Below the pieces are notes generated by a model. The model did no database searches and had not been told where the DNA came from. It saw nothing but the letters and a program-made list of their open reading frames with translations. Position numbers and translations under genes: made by a program. This document shows positions 16,245 through 24,413 of a DNA stretch of 56,167 nt, in pieces (within the stretch, counting starts at the first letter, position 1; the number at the start of each line of letters is the position of its first letter). Source of the stretch: an uncultured Lachnospiraceae bacterium (lineage in GTDB: Bacteria > Bacillota > Clostridia > Lachnospirales > Lachnospiraceae); contig CAJUMB010000018.1 of the NCBI GenBank assembly GCA_910587105.1, positions 1-56,167 of the forward strand. Reading direction: 5' to 3'.

Positions 16245-17777
16245 ATGCGCAAAAGATTTATAGTTCTTGTGTTATCTGCGGCCATGGCAGTTTCCAATCT
16301 GAGCGGCTTTGGTACGGCAGTATATGCAGAGGCAGTGGAAGAAGGGTATCCACAGGAAAACTTGAAGGTCTCTGATGAAAATCCAGATGATATTTCTGAA
16401 AATGGGAATTCAGATAATATCTCGGGAAATGGGAATTTGGACGATGTATCGGGAAATGAGAATCCGGATGATGTATCGGGAAATGGGAATCCAGATGATG
16501 TATCAGGGAATGAGAATCCGGATGATGTATCGGGAAATGAGAATCCAGATGATGTATCAGGGAATGAGAATCCGGATGATGTATCAGGGAATGAGAATCC
16601 GGATGATGTATCGGGAAATGAGAGTCCGGATGATGTATCGGGGAATGAAAATCCGGATGATGTATCGGGGAATGAGAATCCGGATGACGTATCAGGGAAT
16701 GAGACCCCTGGCGATGTATCGGGGAATGAGAATCCTGACGATGTATCAGGAAATGAGAATCCTGGCGATGTATCAGGAAATGAGACCCCTGGCGATGTAT
16801 CAGGAAATGAGAATCCAGATGACGTTTCGGGGAATGAGACCCCCGATGACCCTGAGGAGCAGACTGCGCCAAAAGTTGGTACTGTGTTGACTGATGGAAC
16901 TGACAAATATAAAGTGACGAAGGAAGGGAGCGAGGCTGCGTATACAGGGACCACAGCGTCTGGAGCTGTCAAGATTCCAGATAAGGTTACAATAGACGGC
17001 ATCACTTACCAGATAACCTCCATTGGAGCTCGTGCTTTTGAAAATCAAACAACTCTTACTTCAATAGTCATGGGTAAAAACATTACACAAATTGGAAATT
17101 ATGCATTCTCAGACTGTCTGAAATTAAAAACAGTCTCAATGAAAGCAGGCGTAACCTCCATTGGAATAGAAGCCTTTATGGATTGTACCGCGCTCACCTC
17201 CATAGCAATTCCTAAAACGGTCAAAACGGTAAAAGCCAGGGCATTTATGGGGTGCGGCAAATTAAAGACAGCGTCAATGAGCGCTGGTCTTTCCACAATC
17301 GGAAAAGGTGCGTTTAGAAATTGTACCGCGCTGGCAATGGTTACCATCCCGGGATCGGCTTCCGTTATCAAAACGAATGCTTTTAATGGATGTACGAAAC
17401 TTGCATCTGTCAACTTGAAAGGGGGAATAACAACCATTGGAAGCAGCGCCTTTGCAGGCTGCAGAGCGCTGGAGAGCATCACAATTCCCAAATCAGTCAC
17501 TGCCATTCAAACGAATGCATTCAACGGCGATACAAAATTGAGAACTGTAACTATGGGAACTGGGATAGAGACAATTGGGAAAAAAGCATTTCACGGCTGC
17601 AAAAAGCTTTCCGTGATAACGATTAAGTCAAAAAAACTGGTCTCTGTAAAAGCAGATGCGTTTCTGGGAATTCATGCTTCTGCAGTGATACAGGTAAAAC
17701 CTGCCAAGTTATCCGAGTATACAAGACTCATGAAAGGAAAGGGTCAGGGAAGCCGTGTGGCAATTGTAAAAATGTAG
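16245..17777 (+). CDS. Secreted BspA-type leucine-rich repeat protein with a 9-residue repeat region
   Basis: A 510-residue surface or secreted protein. A signal peptide (about 1-28, ending AVYA) is followed by a low-complexity region of about 45-205. That region is built of the 9-residue unit NPDDVSGNE (27 nt), repeated many times with small changes (G for D, TP for NP, S for N). The C-terminal half (about 240-490) holds BspA-like LRR_5 repeats with patterns such as ITSIGARAFENQTTLTSI and IGSSAFAGCRALESI. The acidic repeat probably acts as a flexible stalk. There is no LPXTG anchor, cell-wall-binding repeat or transmembrane tail, so attachment is unclear. BspA LRRs mediate adhesion in other species. 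The perfect 27-nt periodicity suggests slippage-prone length variation. A good terminator follows. Confidence 0.85.
   Translation: MRKRFIVLVLSAAMAVSNLSGFGTAVYAEAVEEGYPQENLKVSDENPDDISENGNSDNISGNGNLDDVSGNENPDDVSGNGNPDDVSGNENPDDVSGNENPDDVSGNENPDDVSGNENPDDVSGNESPDDVSGNENPDDVSGNENPDDVSGNETPGDVSGNENPDDVSGNENPGDVSGNETPGDVSGNENPDDVSGNETPDDPEEQTAPKVGTVLTDGTDKYKVTKEGSEAAYTGTTASGAVKIPDKVTIDGITYQITSIGARAFENQTTLTSIVMGKNITQIGNYAFSDCLKLKTVSMKAGVTSIGIEAFMDCTALTSIAIPKTVKTVKARAFMGCGKLKTASMSAGLSTIGKGAFRNCTALAMVTIPGSASVIKTNAFNGCTKLASVNLKGGITTIGSSAFAGCRALESITIPKSVTAIQTNAFNGDTKLRTVTMGTGIETIGKKAFHGCKKLSVITIKSKKLVSVKADAFLGIHASAVIQVKPAKLSEYTRLMKGKGQGSRVAIVKM
16425..16850 (+). repeat. 27-nt in-frame tandem repeat in the LRR protein gene
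   Basis: About sixteen degenerate copies of a 27-nt unit encoding NPDDVSGNE. Single-base changes shuffle between neighbouring units (GGG/GGA, AAT CCG/AAT CCA), which is typical of a repeat expanding and contracting by slippage or recombination. Confidence 0.85.
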
Positions 17778-17798
17778 ATTGGTACGTAATGATTTTCA

Positions 17799-17837
17799 GG
17801 GGATAAGCCTTTCTTACGCAAAGGCTTATCCCCTTTT
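17799..17837 (+). terminator. Rho-independent terminator after the LRR gene
   Basis: GGGGATAAGCCTT (17799-17811) pairs perfectly with AAGGCTTATCCCC (17821-17833) around a 9-nt loop and is followed by TTTT. Confidence 0.85.
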
Positions 17838-17964
17838 GGCTGGAACATAAGGCATGGATTTGCCAGGCCAGGCTTTTCCTGCATCTAAAACCTGTCAAAT
17901 ACTCTGTTTCTAAAATGGACCATACAAGTACGGTCATTCCATCCCATGTTTGTGCTGAAAAAAT

Positions 17965-18175
17965 AATGTTCTTGCAACTGGTTCGGTGCCTATGACTCTG
18001 GCCAGCGGTAAGAATCTTTCAGCGGAATATGTTCTGGCAGCCATCGGACGCGCACCGTTTACAAAGGGTCGTGTATAGAACAGGCGGGAGTGGAGATGGG
18101 CTTCTAAAGAAGGAAGCATTGCGGTACCTGGATGTGTATTTACCAATCCGGAATCAGTAATATTTCCCATATTGT
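17965..18175 (+). pseudogene. Decayed fragment of a dihydrolipoyl dehydrogenase-like gene
   Basis: Reading from 17965 gives NVLATGSVP, which is the FAD-domain motif of Lpd. It is followed directly in the same frame by ASGKNLSAEYVLAAIGR (18000-18060), which normally lies about 100 residues later, so an internal stretch has been lost. A stop at 18076, a frameshift (AGVEMGF read from 18078) and a return to the first frame (VPGCVFTNPE from 18124, like the dimerisation-domain motif VP.VVFT.PE) follow. No intact Lpd ORF exists. The motifs come from established knowledge of pyridine nucleotide-disulfide oxidoreductases. The remaining 17838-17964 shows nothing I recognise. Confidence 0.6.
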
Positions 18176-18211
18176 GGGGGCGTATCTGCAGAAACAGCTG
18201 GGGAGAGATTA

Positions 18212-18229
18212 GAGCGTGTCTGAAGACAA
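18212..18229 (+). repeat. Isolated family A-like end
   Basis: TAGAGCGTGTCTGAAGAC resembles the terminal sequence of the element at 73-232 and of the copy at the right window edge, with TA before GAGCG. No matching second end is seen nearby, so it may be a solo remnant close to the end of the DUF1703 gene. Confidence 0.35.
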
Positions 18230-18244
18230 TTTGCCGGCAGTTCC

Positions 18245-19825
18245 TTAACAAGATTCTTTCTGAAATCTTTCGATGATACATTGATGACGTTTTGATTTCT
18301 TATCATAATTTACAGCGGCCAGCAGCACCTCTCCTACATAACCGTCAAGTGCTTTTACATACTTTTTCTCCTTAATCTGCCTGATGGCTCCCTCTGGAGA
18401 TTGTGACCATTTTAGTTCTATAATCAGAGCGGGTTTGCCGTGGAAACGCCTGGGCAGAAAGACAATATCCGCAAACCCTTTCCCTGCAGGCAGTTCCCGA
18501 AACAGTATATAATCTTTTCTGGCACTGAAATAGGCGATGGAAATCACGCAGCTTAATGAATTTTCGTCATTATATGAGAGAATCGAGGTATGTTCCATAT
18601 GTGCTTTATCAATTCCTCTTGCCACAGCATCTGCATCACCGCATAATGTGGCATTTAACAGGGAATCGGAATCATTGAGTATCTGTGCAAGGGTATCCCA
18701 TCCGTCCCCCTCCAAGGCATTTTTAAATTCATCAGAAATTTCCAAATTGGGAATGAACACCTCCTGTGTTTCCTCATCATAGGCGAGATATCCAAGGTGT
18801 ACCAGCAGAGTTAATACATCATCCCGGCTTTTGAATGTTGTCATATCGTTTTGGAATTTTCTGTAATTGATCCTACATGTCCTGTTTCCCAGCATTTCAA
18901 TAATAGAGTCTTTCAGACCGTCGAAATTCATATTCATGTAAACCTTCAGCGCTTCGTATGTCTCCGTGCCGGTCCAGTAACTGTGGAATTGTGCGTTCAG
19001 CAAGGCATCCACCACTGATTTGGGGTTGTACATATGAGGAACGTTTTTCAGTTTATAGCCATCATACCATTTCTGCACTTCTGAAAAATCCAGGTTGTAT
19101 TTCAGACACAGATTGCGGACTTCATTCTCTGTAAATCCTGTATACTCAGCCAGTTCTTTCGGAGATGTCATAGAGTACTCATAAAAGATGTTTAATGCAG
19201 AGTGTGTGCCGTATTTCTTGATGGGCAGTATTCCTGTCATATAAGCCATTTTTACATAGGGCTGTCCCTTAAATAAATCTCTGAGAAAGTTCAGATAGCT
19301 TTTCTGCGCCCGGGCATTATCGGAAGTTTCCCGGAATACACAATCCCATTCATCAATAATGAAAATAAATTCTTTCCCAGCCTCTGCAGATATTTGTTCC
19401 AGGGCGGGCGCCAATTCTGATTCATCTGGGTCAAGGTAACCGGCATACACTTCTCTCAGTTCTTTCAGAACAGCCTTCTGCAGATAGGCAGTCAATTCAT
19501 TTGGGGTCTGTGCCCGGTTCAGGAATCTTTGCATATCAAAAAATAATACATCGTACTGATTCAAATGACAGGGATAAGAATCATCATTTTCAATTGCCAA
19601 TTCTCGAAACAGCCTGCTGGAATCATATGCCCTGCAGTAATAAGCCAGGAGCATCTGGGCGGCCATTGATTTTCCAAAACGCCGGGGCCTGCTGACGCAG
19701 ATAAAACGTTGTTCGGTATCTAATACACTGTTTGTATATCGGATAAGCCCGGACTTGTCCACATAAATTTTAGAATTACGCGCAATGGCAAATCCTCTGT
19801 TGGTTGGATTCAGATATTTCCCCAT
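18245..19825 (-). CDS. AAA-ATPase-like / PD-(D/E)XK nuclease-like protein (DUF1703 type), second copy
   Basis: A 526-residue relative of the protein at 4947-6632 with the same layout. It has YVDKSG near the N-terminus, degenerate P-loop SRPRRFGKS (about residue 45), and Walker B-like FIIDEWD (about 155). The C-terminal nuclease-like D...ExK pattern is seen in FADIVFLPRR and ALIIELKWS. Function is unknown. The start lies 19 bp after the hisD stop on the same strand, so the two may be cotranscribed, though this is probably a chance insertion. The two copies are clearly diverged, so this is not a recent duplication within the window. Confidence 0.82.
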   Translation of the reverse strand: MGKYLNPTNRGFAIARNSKIYVDKSGLIRYTNSVLDTEQRFICVSRPRRFGKSMAAQMLLAYYCRAYDSSRLFRELAIENDDSYPCHLNQYDVLFFDMQRFLNRAQTPNELTAYLQKAVLKELREVYAGYLDPDESELAPALEQISAEAGKEFIFIIDEWDCVFRETSDNARAQKSYLNFLRDLFKGQPYVKMAYMTGILPIKKYGTHSALNIFYEYSMTSPKELAEYTGFTENEVRNLCLKYNLDFSEVQKWYDGYKLKNVPHMYNPKSVVDALLNAQFHSYWTGTETYEALKVYMNMNFDGLKDSIIEMLGNRTCRINYRKFQNDMTTFKSRDDVLTLLVHLGYLAYDEETQEVFIPNLEISDEFKNALEGDGWDTLAQILNDSDSLLNATLCGDADAVARGIDKAHMEHTSILSYNDENSLSCVISIAYFSARKDYILFRELPAGKGFADIVFLPRRFHGKPALIIELKWSQSPEGAIRQIKEKKYVKALDGYVGEVLLAAVNYDKKSKRHQCIIERFQKESC

Positions 19826-19844
19826 ACTGACAGTCCTCTGATAA

Positions 19845-21110
19845 TTATTTCCTGCCCCTGATCAACGCAGCCTGTGCGTGTCCGGCCAGACCTTCACCTT
19901 TCGCCATGCGGGCTACCAGAGGCGCCAGATTCTGAGAGGCTTTGGGAGTCATGCTCTGGTGTGTGCAGGTTTTCAGAAAGGTTCCCACCCAGACGCCTCC
20001 TGTGTAGCGGGCGGCTCCCAGGGTGGGCAGGGTATGGTTGGTGCCTGAGGCATAATCTCCGAACACTTCGGCTGTATGTCCTCCCATAAAGAGAGAGCCG
20101 TAGTTATATAAATAAGGAAGAATTTCATCCGGATGCTCCATGGTAAGTTCCAGGTGTTCCGGCGCCAGCTCATTAGCCAGATCAATGGCCTCCTGAACAG
20201 AAGCTGCCAGAAGCACTTCTCCGTAAGCATTCCAGGATTGCCGGGCAATGGGGGCAGTTTCTAGTGTCTCCAGCTGTTTTTCCACGGCATCTATCACAGC
20301 CAGTCCCAGTGTCTCGTCTGTGGTGACGAGAATTCCCTTGGCGTTGGGGTCGTGCTCAGACTGGGCCAGCAGATCTGCAGCCGCTGCCTCTGCCCGGGCG
20401 GTATGGTCTGCCAGAATCAGGACTTCGCTGGGGCCGGCCACAAAGTCAATGCCCACCTGTCCGTAGCATTGGCGTTTGGCTTCCGTCACATACCGGTTTC
20501 CCGGCCCCACGATCAGGTCCACAGGGGCAATCTGCTTAGTGCCGTAGGAGAAGGCGGCGATGGCCTGTGCGCCTCCCACAGCGTAGATTTCATCCACACC
20601 TGCCAGGTCCATGGCTGCCAGAGTCTTCGGGTGTATCCGGCCGGTGCCCTTTACCACGGGAGAACAGGCAGTGATCCGGGGCACCCCGGCTGTCTTGGCA
20701 GGCGCGGCCAGCATCAGGGCCGTGGAATACAGAGGATAACTGCCGCCAGGCACATAACAGCAGCAGGACCTGACAGGCAGGATACGGTGTCCCAGGTGGA
20801 TGCCGGGCATGGGGCTGAAATCCTCCAGTTCAGACAGGGTTTCTCTCTGGGCCTGGGCAAATGCCCGGATATTGCCCAGAGCCGTTTTCATATCGTCCAG
20901 CTCCTGGGAGTCCAGCTGACTGTAGGCATCCCGGATTTCCTCCGGGGACACACGCAGGAAGTCCCTGCTGCACTGGTCAAACTTCAGGTTATACTCTCTT
21001 AACGCCTCATCCCCCCTGGTACACACCTGGTCAATAATGTCCGATACCGTGTCCCGGAGGGCACGGGTGTCTGCTGGGGTGCGTTTTTTAGATTCTTTTA
21101 ATATTTTCAT
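19845..21110 (-). CDS. hisD: Histidinol dehydrogenase
   Basis: A 421-residue enzyme catalysing the last two steps of histidine synthesis (L-histidinol to L-histidine with two NAD+). Family blocks present include YVPGGSYPLYS, the NAD-binding segment VDLIVGPGNRYV, AGPSEVLILAD, LLAQSEHDPNA, the catalytic ELAPEHLEL (Glu-His), and GDYASGTNHTLPT. AAAGGAG precedes the ATG. It stands alone, with no other his genes in the window, so the rest of the pathway is elsewhere. HisD-fold relatives with other substrates exist, but the conserved catalytic motifs make histidinol the simplest reading. A strong promoter lies at 21160-21188. Confidence 0.9.
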   Translation of the reverse strand: MKILKESKKRTPADTRALRDTVSDIIDQVCTRGDEALREYNLKFDQCSRDFLRVSPEEIRDAYSQLDSQELDDMKTALGNIRAFAQAQRETLSELEDFSPMPGIHLGHRILPVRSCCCYVPGGSYPLYSTALMLAAPAKTAGVPRITACSPVVKGTGRIHPKTLAAMDLAGVDEIYAVGGAQAIAAFSYGTKQIAPVDLIVGPGNRYVTEAKRQCYGQVGIDFVAGPSEVLILADHTARAEAAAADLLAQSEHDPNAKGILVTTDETLGLAVIDAVEKQLETLETAPIARQSWNAYGEVLLAASVQEAIDLANELAPEHLELTMEHPDEILPYLYNYGSLFMGGHTAEVFGDYASGTNHTLPTLGAARYTGGVWVGTFLKTCTHQSMTPKASQNLAPLVARMAKGEGLAGHAQAALIRGRK

Positions 21111-21159
21111 GGAAGACTCCTTTTCAGATATTATGTTTACTCTTTGATATTTTGAACCT

Positions 21160-21188
21160 ATTATAGCCTATTGTACAGAACGTGTAAA
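21160..21188 (-). promoter_or_regulatory. Sigma-A-type promoter of hisD
   Basis: On the minus strand, TTTACA (21188-21183), a 17-nt spacer and TATAAT (21165-21160) form a near-consensus promoter about 50 nt upstream of the hisD start. Confidence 0.7.
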
Positions 21189-21212
21189 GTCTGGCCAGGC
21201 CCTTTCACGGGA

Positions 21213-21240
21213 GCGCGTTTTTAGATTTTTTTAATATTTC
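21213..21240 (-). pseudogene. Possible relic of a duplicated hisD 5' end
   Basis: This stretch is nearly identical to 21081-21108, the first codons of hisD. Read on the minus strand it gives KILKKSKNALP then a stop, against KILKESKKRTP in hisD, with the start ATG changed to TGG. It is short and AT-rich, so chance similarity is not excluded. Confidence 0.35.
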
Positions 21241-21268
21241 CAATCCCTGCGTATTTTCTGCCAAGACC

Positions 21269-21297
21269 TTGAGCGTGCATGTGGTTTGTGATATGAT
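21269..21297 (+). promoter_or_regulatory. Upstream candidate promoter of uvrA
   Basis: TTGAGC (21269-21274), a 17-nt spacer and TATGAT (21292-21297). It lies upstream of the LexA box, so transcription from it would have to cross that site. Confidence 0.45.
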
Positions 21298-21345
21298 AGT
21301 GAAACGATTAGGCTCACTTATAAAAAGGCAGCCACAGCAAATGTC

Positions 21346-21359
21346 CGAACAAGTGTTTG
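21346..21359 (+). promoter_or_regulatory. LexA (SOS) box of uvrA
   Basis: CGAACAAGTGTTTG matches the Gram-positive LexA/DinR consensus (CGAAC-N4-GTTYG) exactly. It overlaps the -35 region of the promoter at 21357-21385, the arrangement expected for LexA repression of uvrA. Confidence 0.8.
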
Positions 21360-21385
21360 CATTTAAAATTTTTGTGTGGTATAGT
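21357..21385 (+). promoter_or_regulatory. LexA-controlled promoter of uvrA
   Basis: A weak -35 (TTGCAT, 21357-21362) is followed after 17 nt by TATAGT (21380-21385), about 55 nt upstream of the uvrA start and overlapping the SOS box. Confidence 0.55.
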
Positions 21386-21442
21386 AATCAGTACCATATG
21401 GAAGAATTTTCTGAAGACATTTTGTGATTAAAGGAGAGTATC

Positions 21443-24292
21443 ATGGCGGAACCAAAGAAGACCCGTGAATTTATCAAGATCAGAGGAGCTAATGAGAATA
21501 ATCTGAAACACCTGGATGTGGACATACCCAGGAATGAATTTGTTGTTCTGACCGGTTTGTCCGGCTCCGGGAAAAGTTCCCTGGCTTTCGATACCATCTA
21601 CGCGGAAGGCCAGCGGCGGTACATGGAATCCCTCACCTCTTATGCCAGGCAGTTTCTGGGACAGATGGAGAAGCCGGATGTGGAGAGTATCGAAGGGCTG
21701 TCCCCTGCCATTTCTATAGACCAGAAATCAACCAACAGAAATCCCCGGTCCACGGTGGGGACAGTCACGGAAATTTACGATTATTTCCGGCTTCTCTATG
21801 CCCGTATTGGCATTCCCCACTGTCCCAAATGCGGGCGGGAGATTATGCGCCAGACGGTGGACCAGATGGTGGACCAGATTATGGAGCTTCCGGAGAAAAC
21901 CCGTATTCAGCTTCTGGCACCAGTGGTCAGGGGAAGGAAGGGGACCCATGCAAAGCTGTTTGCCCAGGCGAAGAAAAGCGGCTATGTCCGGGTGCAGGTG
22001 GACGGAAACCCCTATGAGCTTTCAGAGGAAATCGTTCTGGAGAAGAATATCAAACACAATATTGAGATTGTGGTTGACCGTCTGGTGGTGAAACCGGGAA
22101 TTGAGAAACGTCTCACAGATTCCATAGAAAATGTCCTGTCCCTGGCTGAGGGCCTTCTGATGGTAGACACCATGGATGGGAATGTGATCAATTTCAGCCA
22201 GAGCTTTTCCTGTCCGGACTGCCAGATCAGTGTGGATGAAATCGAGCCAAGAAGTTTTTCTTTCAATAATCCTTTCGGGGCATGTCCTGCCTGTACCGGA
22301 CTGGGATACCGGATGGAATTTGCGGTGGAGCTGATGATCCCCAACCCAGAATTGAGCATCTCCCAGGGGGCCATTGCCGTGATGGGCTGGCAGTCCTGTG
22401 CCAACAAAGGCAGCTTTACCAGGGCTATACTGGATGCACTGGCAGAAGAATATGATTTCGATTTGGACACGCCTTTTCAGGATTATCCGGAAGAAATTCA
22501 GAATATTATCATCAACGGTACTGACGGCAGGGAAGTGACGGTTCATTATAAAGGGCAGAGAGGGGAAGGTGTCTACACGGTGGCTTTTGAGGGGCTGACC
22601 AAGAATGTGGAACGCCGTTACCGGGAAACAGGGTCTGAGACCAGCAAACAAGAATATGAAAGCTTTATGCGCATTACCCCCTGCAATGTATGCAAGGGCC
22701 AGCGTCTGAAGCAGGAATCCCTGGCCGTGACAGTGGGCGGACAGAACATTTATCAGGTTACCTCACAGTCTATTTTGAAACTGCAGAAATTTTTGGAAAA
22801 TATGGAGCTGACCAGCCAGCAGCAATTAATCGGATATCAGGTACTCAAGGAGATCCGGGCCAGAGTAGGCTTTCTGGTGGATGTGGGGCTGGAGTATCTC
22901 ACACTGTCCAGGGGCACATCCACTCTGTCCGGAGGGGAAGCCCAGCGTATCCGTCTGGCAACCCAGATCGGCTCAGGTTTGGTGGGGGTGGCCTATATTC
23001 TGGATGAACCCAGCATCGGTCTTCATCAGAGAGATAATGATAAATTACTGCGCACCCTGTGTCATCTGCGGGATTTGGGCAATACTCTGATTGTAGTGGA
23101 ACATGATGCAGATACCATGCTGGCGGCAGACTGTGTGGTTGATATCGGACCAGGGGCCGGGGAGCACGGCGGCAGGCTGGTGGGCATCGGCACTGCGGAA
23201 GAACTGATGAAGATCCAGGAATCTGTTACCGGACAGTATTTAAGCGGCCGGGTGAAGATACCGGTACCGGAAATCAGGAAGAAGCCCACAGGTTTTCTGA
23301 AAGTGAGAGGTGCAGCCCAGAATAACCTGAAAAATGTAAACGTAGATATTCCCCTTGGGGTGATTACCTGCGTGACCGGAGTTTCCGGGTCCGGAAAGAG
23401 CTCTCTGGTCAATGAAATTTTATATAAGAGACTGGCAAAAGAGCTGAACAGAGCCAGAACCATACCTGGAAAGCATAAAGATATTCAAGGTATTGACCAG
23501 CTGGATAAGGTAATCAATATAGACCAGTCGCCCATCGGCCGCACCCCCCGTTCCAATCCGGCCACCTATACAGGAGTATTTGACCAGATCCGGGATTTGT
23601 TTGCGTCCACCGCGGATGCAAAGGCCAGAGGATATGGGAAAGGGCGGTTCAGCTTCAATGTTAAAGGGGGGCGCTGTGAGGCATGCAAAGGGGACGGCAT
23701 TTTGAAGATTGAGATGCATTTCCTTCCGGATGTGTACGTGCCCTGTGAAGTATGCAGGGGGAAAAGGTATAACCGGGAAACTTTGGAGGTAAAATACAAA
23801 GAGAAAAATATTTTTGATGTACTGGATATGACTGTGGAGGAGGCTTTGGAGTTTTTCCAGCATATTCCCTCTATTAACCGGAAAATCCAGACGTTGTATG
23901 ATGTGGGACTGTCCTATATCCGTCTGGGACAGCCTTCCACCACTCTGTCCGGCGGGGAGGCCCAGCGGGTGAAGCTGGCCCTGGAGCTGAGCAAGAGGAG
24001 CACAGGAAAGACCATTTACATTCTGGATGAACCCACCACTGGACTTCATTTTGCCGATGTGCACAAATTGATCCAGATTCTGCAGAGTCTGGCGGAAGGC
24101 GGAAATACTGTTGTGGTCATAGAACACAACCTGGATGTGATAAAAGCAGCTGATTATATCATCGATATCGGACCGGAAGGCGGAGATGGAGGGGGGACCA
24201 TTGTGACACAGGGGACCCCGGAACAGGTTGCCGCCTGCGGGCAGTCTTACACAGGAAAATACATTGACGAGGCTCTGAAAGGGTCACGTTAA
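21443..24292 (+). CDS. uvrA: Excinuclease ABC subunit A
   Basis: The 949-residue damage-recognition ATPase of nucleotide excision repair, working with UvrB and UvrC (not in this window). It has two ABC cassettes. Walker A GLSGSGKSS lies near residue 32 and GVSGSGKSS near 643. The signature LSGGEAQR occurs twice (about 493 and 834), and zinc modules are built of CPDC...CPAC and CEAC...CEVC. Length is normal. AAAGGAG precedes the ATG. Regulation by LexA is supported by the box at 21346. No uvrB lies next to it, unlike in many Firmicutes. Confidence 0.98.
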   Translation: MAEPKKTREFIKIRGANENNLKHLDVDIPRNEFVVLTGLSGSGKSSLAFDTIYAEGQRRYMESLTSYARQFLGQMEKPDVESIEGLSPAISIDQKSTNRNPRSTVGTVTEIYDYFRLLYARIGIPHCPKCGREIMRQTVDQMVDQIMELPEKTRIQLLAPVVRGRKGTHAKLFAQAKKSGYVRVQVDGNPYELSEEIVLEKNIKHNIEIVVDRLVVKPGIEKRLTDSIENVLSLAEGLLMVDTMDGNVINFSQSFSCPDCQISVDEIEPRSFSFNNPFGACPACTGLGYRMEFAVELMIPNPELSISQGAIAVMGWQSCANKGSFTRAILDALAEEYDFDLDTPFQDYPEEIQNIIINGTDGREVTVHYKGQRGEGVYTVAFEGLTKNVERRYRETGSETSKQEYESFMRITPCNVCKGQRLKQESLAVTVGGQNIYQVTSQSILKLQKFLENMELTSQQQLIGYQVLKEIRARVGFLVDVGLEYLTLSRGTSTLSGGEAQRIRLATQIGSGLVGVAYILDEPSIGLHQRDNDKLLRTLCHLRDLGNTLIVVEHDADTMLAADCVVDIGPGAGEHGGRLVGIGTAEELMKIQESVTGQYLSGRVKIPVPEIRKKPTGFLKVRGAAQNNLKNVNVDIPLGVITCVTGVSGSGKSSLVNEILYKRLAKELNRARTIPGKHKDIQGIDQLDKVINIDQSPIGRTPRSNPATYTGVFDQIRDLFASTADAKARGYGKGRFSFNVKGGRCEACKGDGILKIEMHFLPDVYVPCEVCRGKRYNRETLEVKYKEKNIFDVLDMTVEEALEFFQHIPSINRKIQTLYDVGLSYIRLGQPSTTLSGGEAQRVKLALELSKRSTGKTIYILDEPTTGLHFADVHKLIQILQSLAEGGNTVVVIEHNLDVIKAADYIIDIGPEGGDGGGTIVTQGTPEQVAACGQSYTGKYIDEALKGSR

Positions 24293-24413
24293 GAATAACT
24301 TTGGGTAAAAGACAAATACTATCATTGTAAATATGGCAGCTGTGAAAGTACTGAACAGTTACCAAATATGTAAGAAAGAGGCACATTCGGTGCCCGTTGG
24401 AAAGGGGATTGCT

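Noticed and set aside
16425..16850. Direct repeats of 27 nt as a CRISPR array
   Set aside because: There are no spacers between units, and they translate as a regular in-frame peptide repeat inside a gene with a signal peptide.
16223..17005. Long minus-strand reading frame of about 260 codons rich in FPDTSSGFS-type repeats, plus two more open frames over the same region
   Set aside because: They are by-products of the 27-nt repeat in the LRR gene. The plus-strand frame has a signal peptide, ribosome binding site, LRR domain and terminator.
17934..18281. 115-codon minus-strand frame between the LRR gene and the DUF1703 gene
   Set aside because: It is the antisense of the decayed Lpd fragment, whose plus-strand reading matches known motifs.
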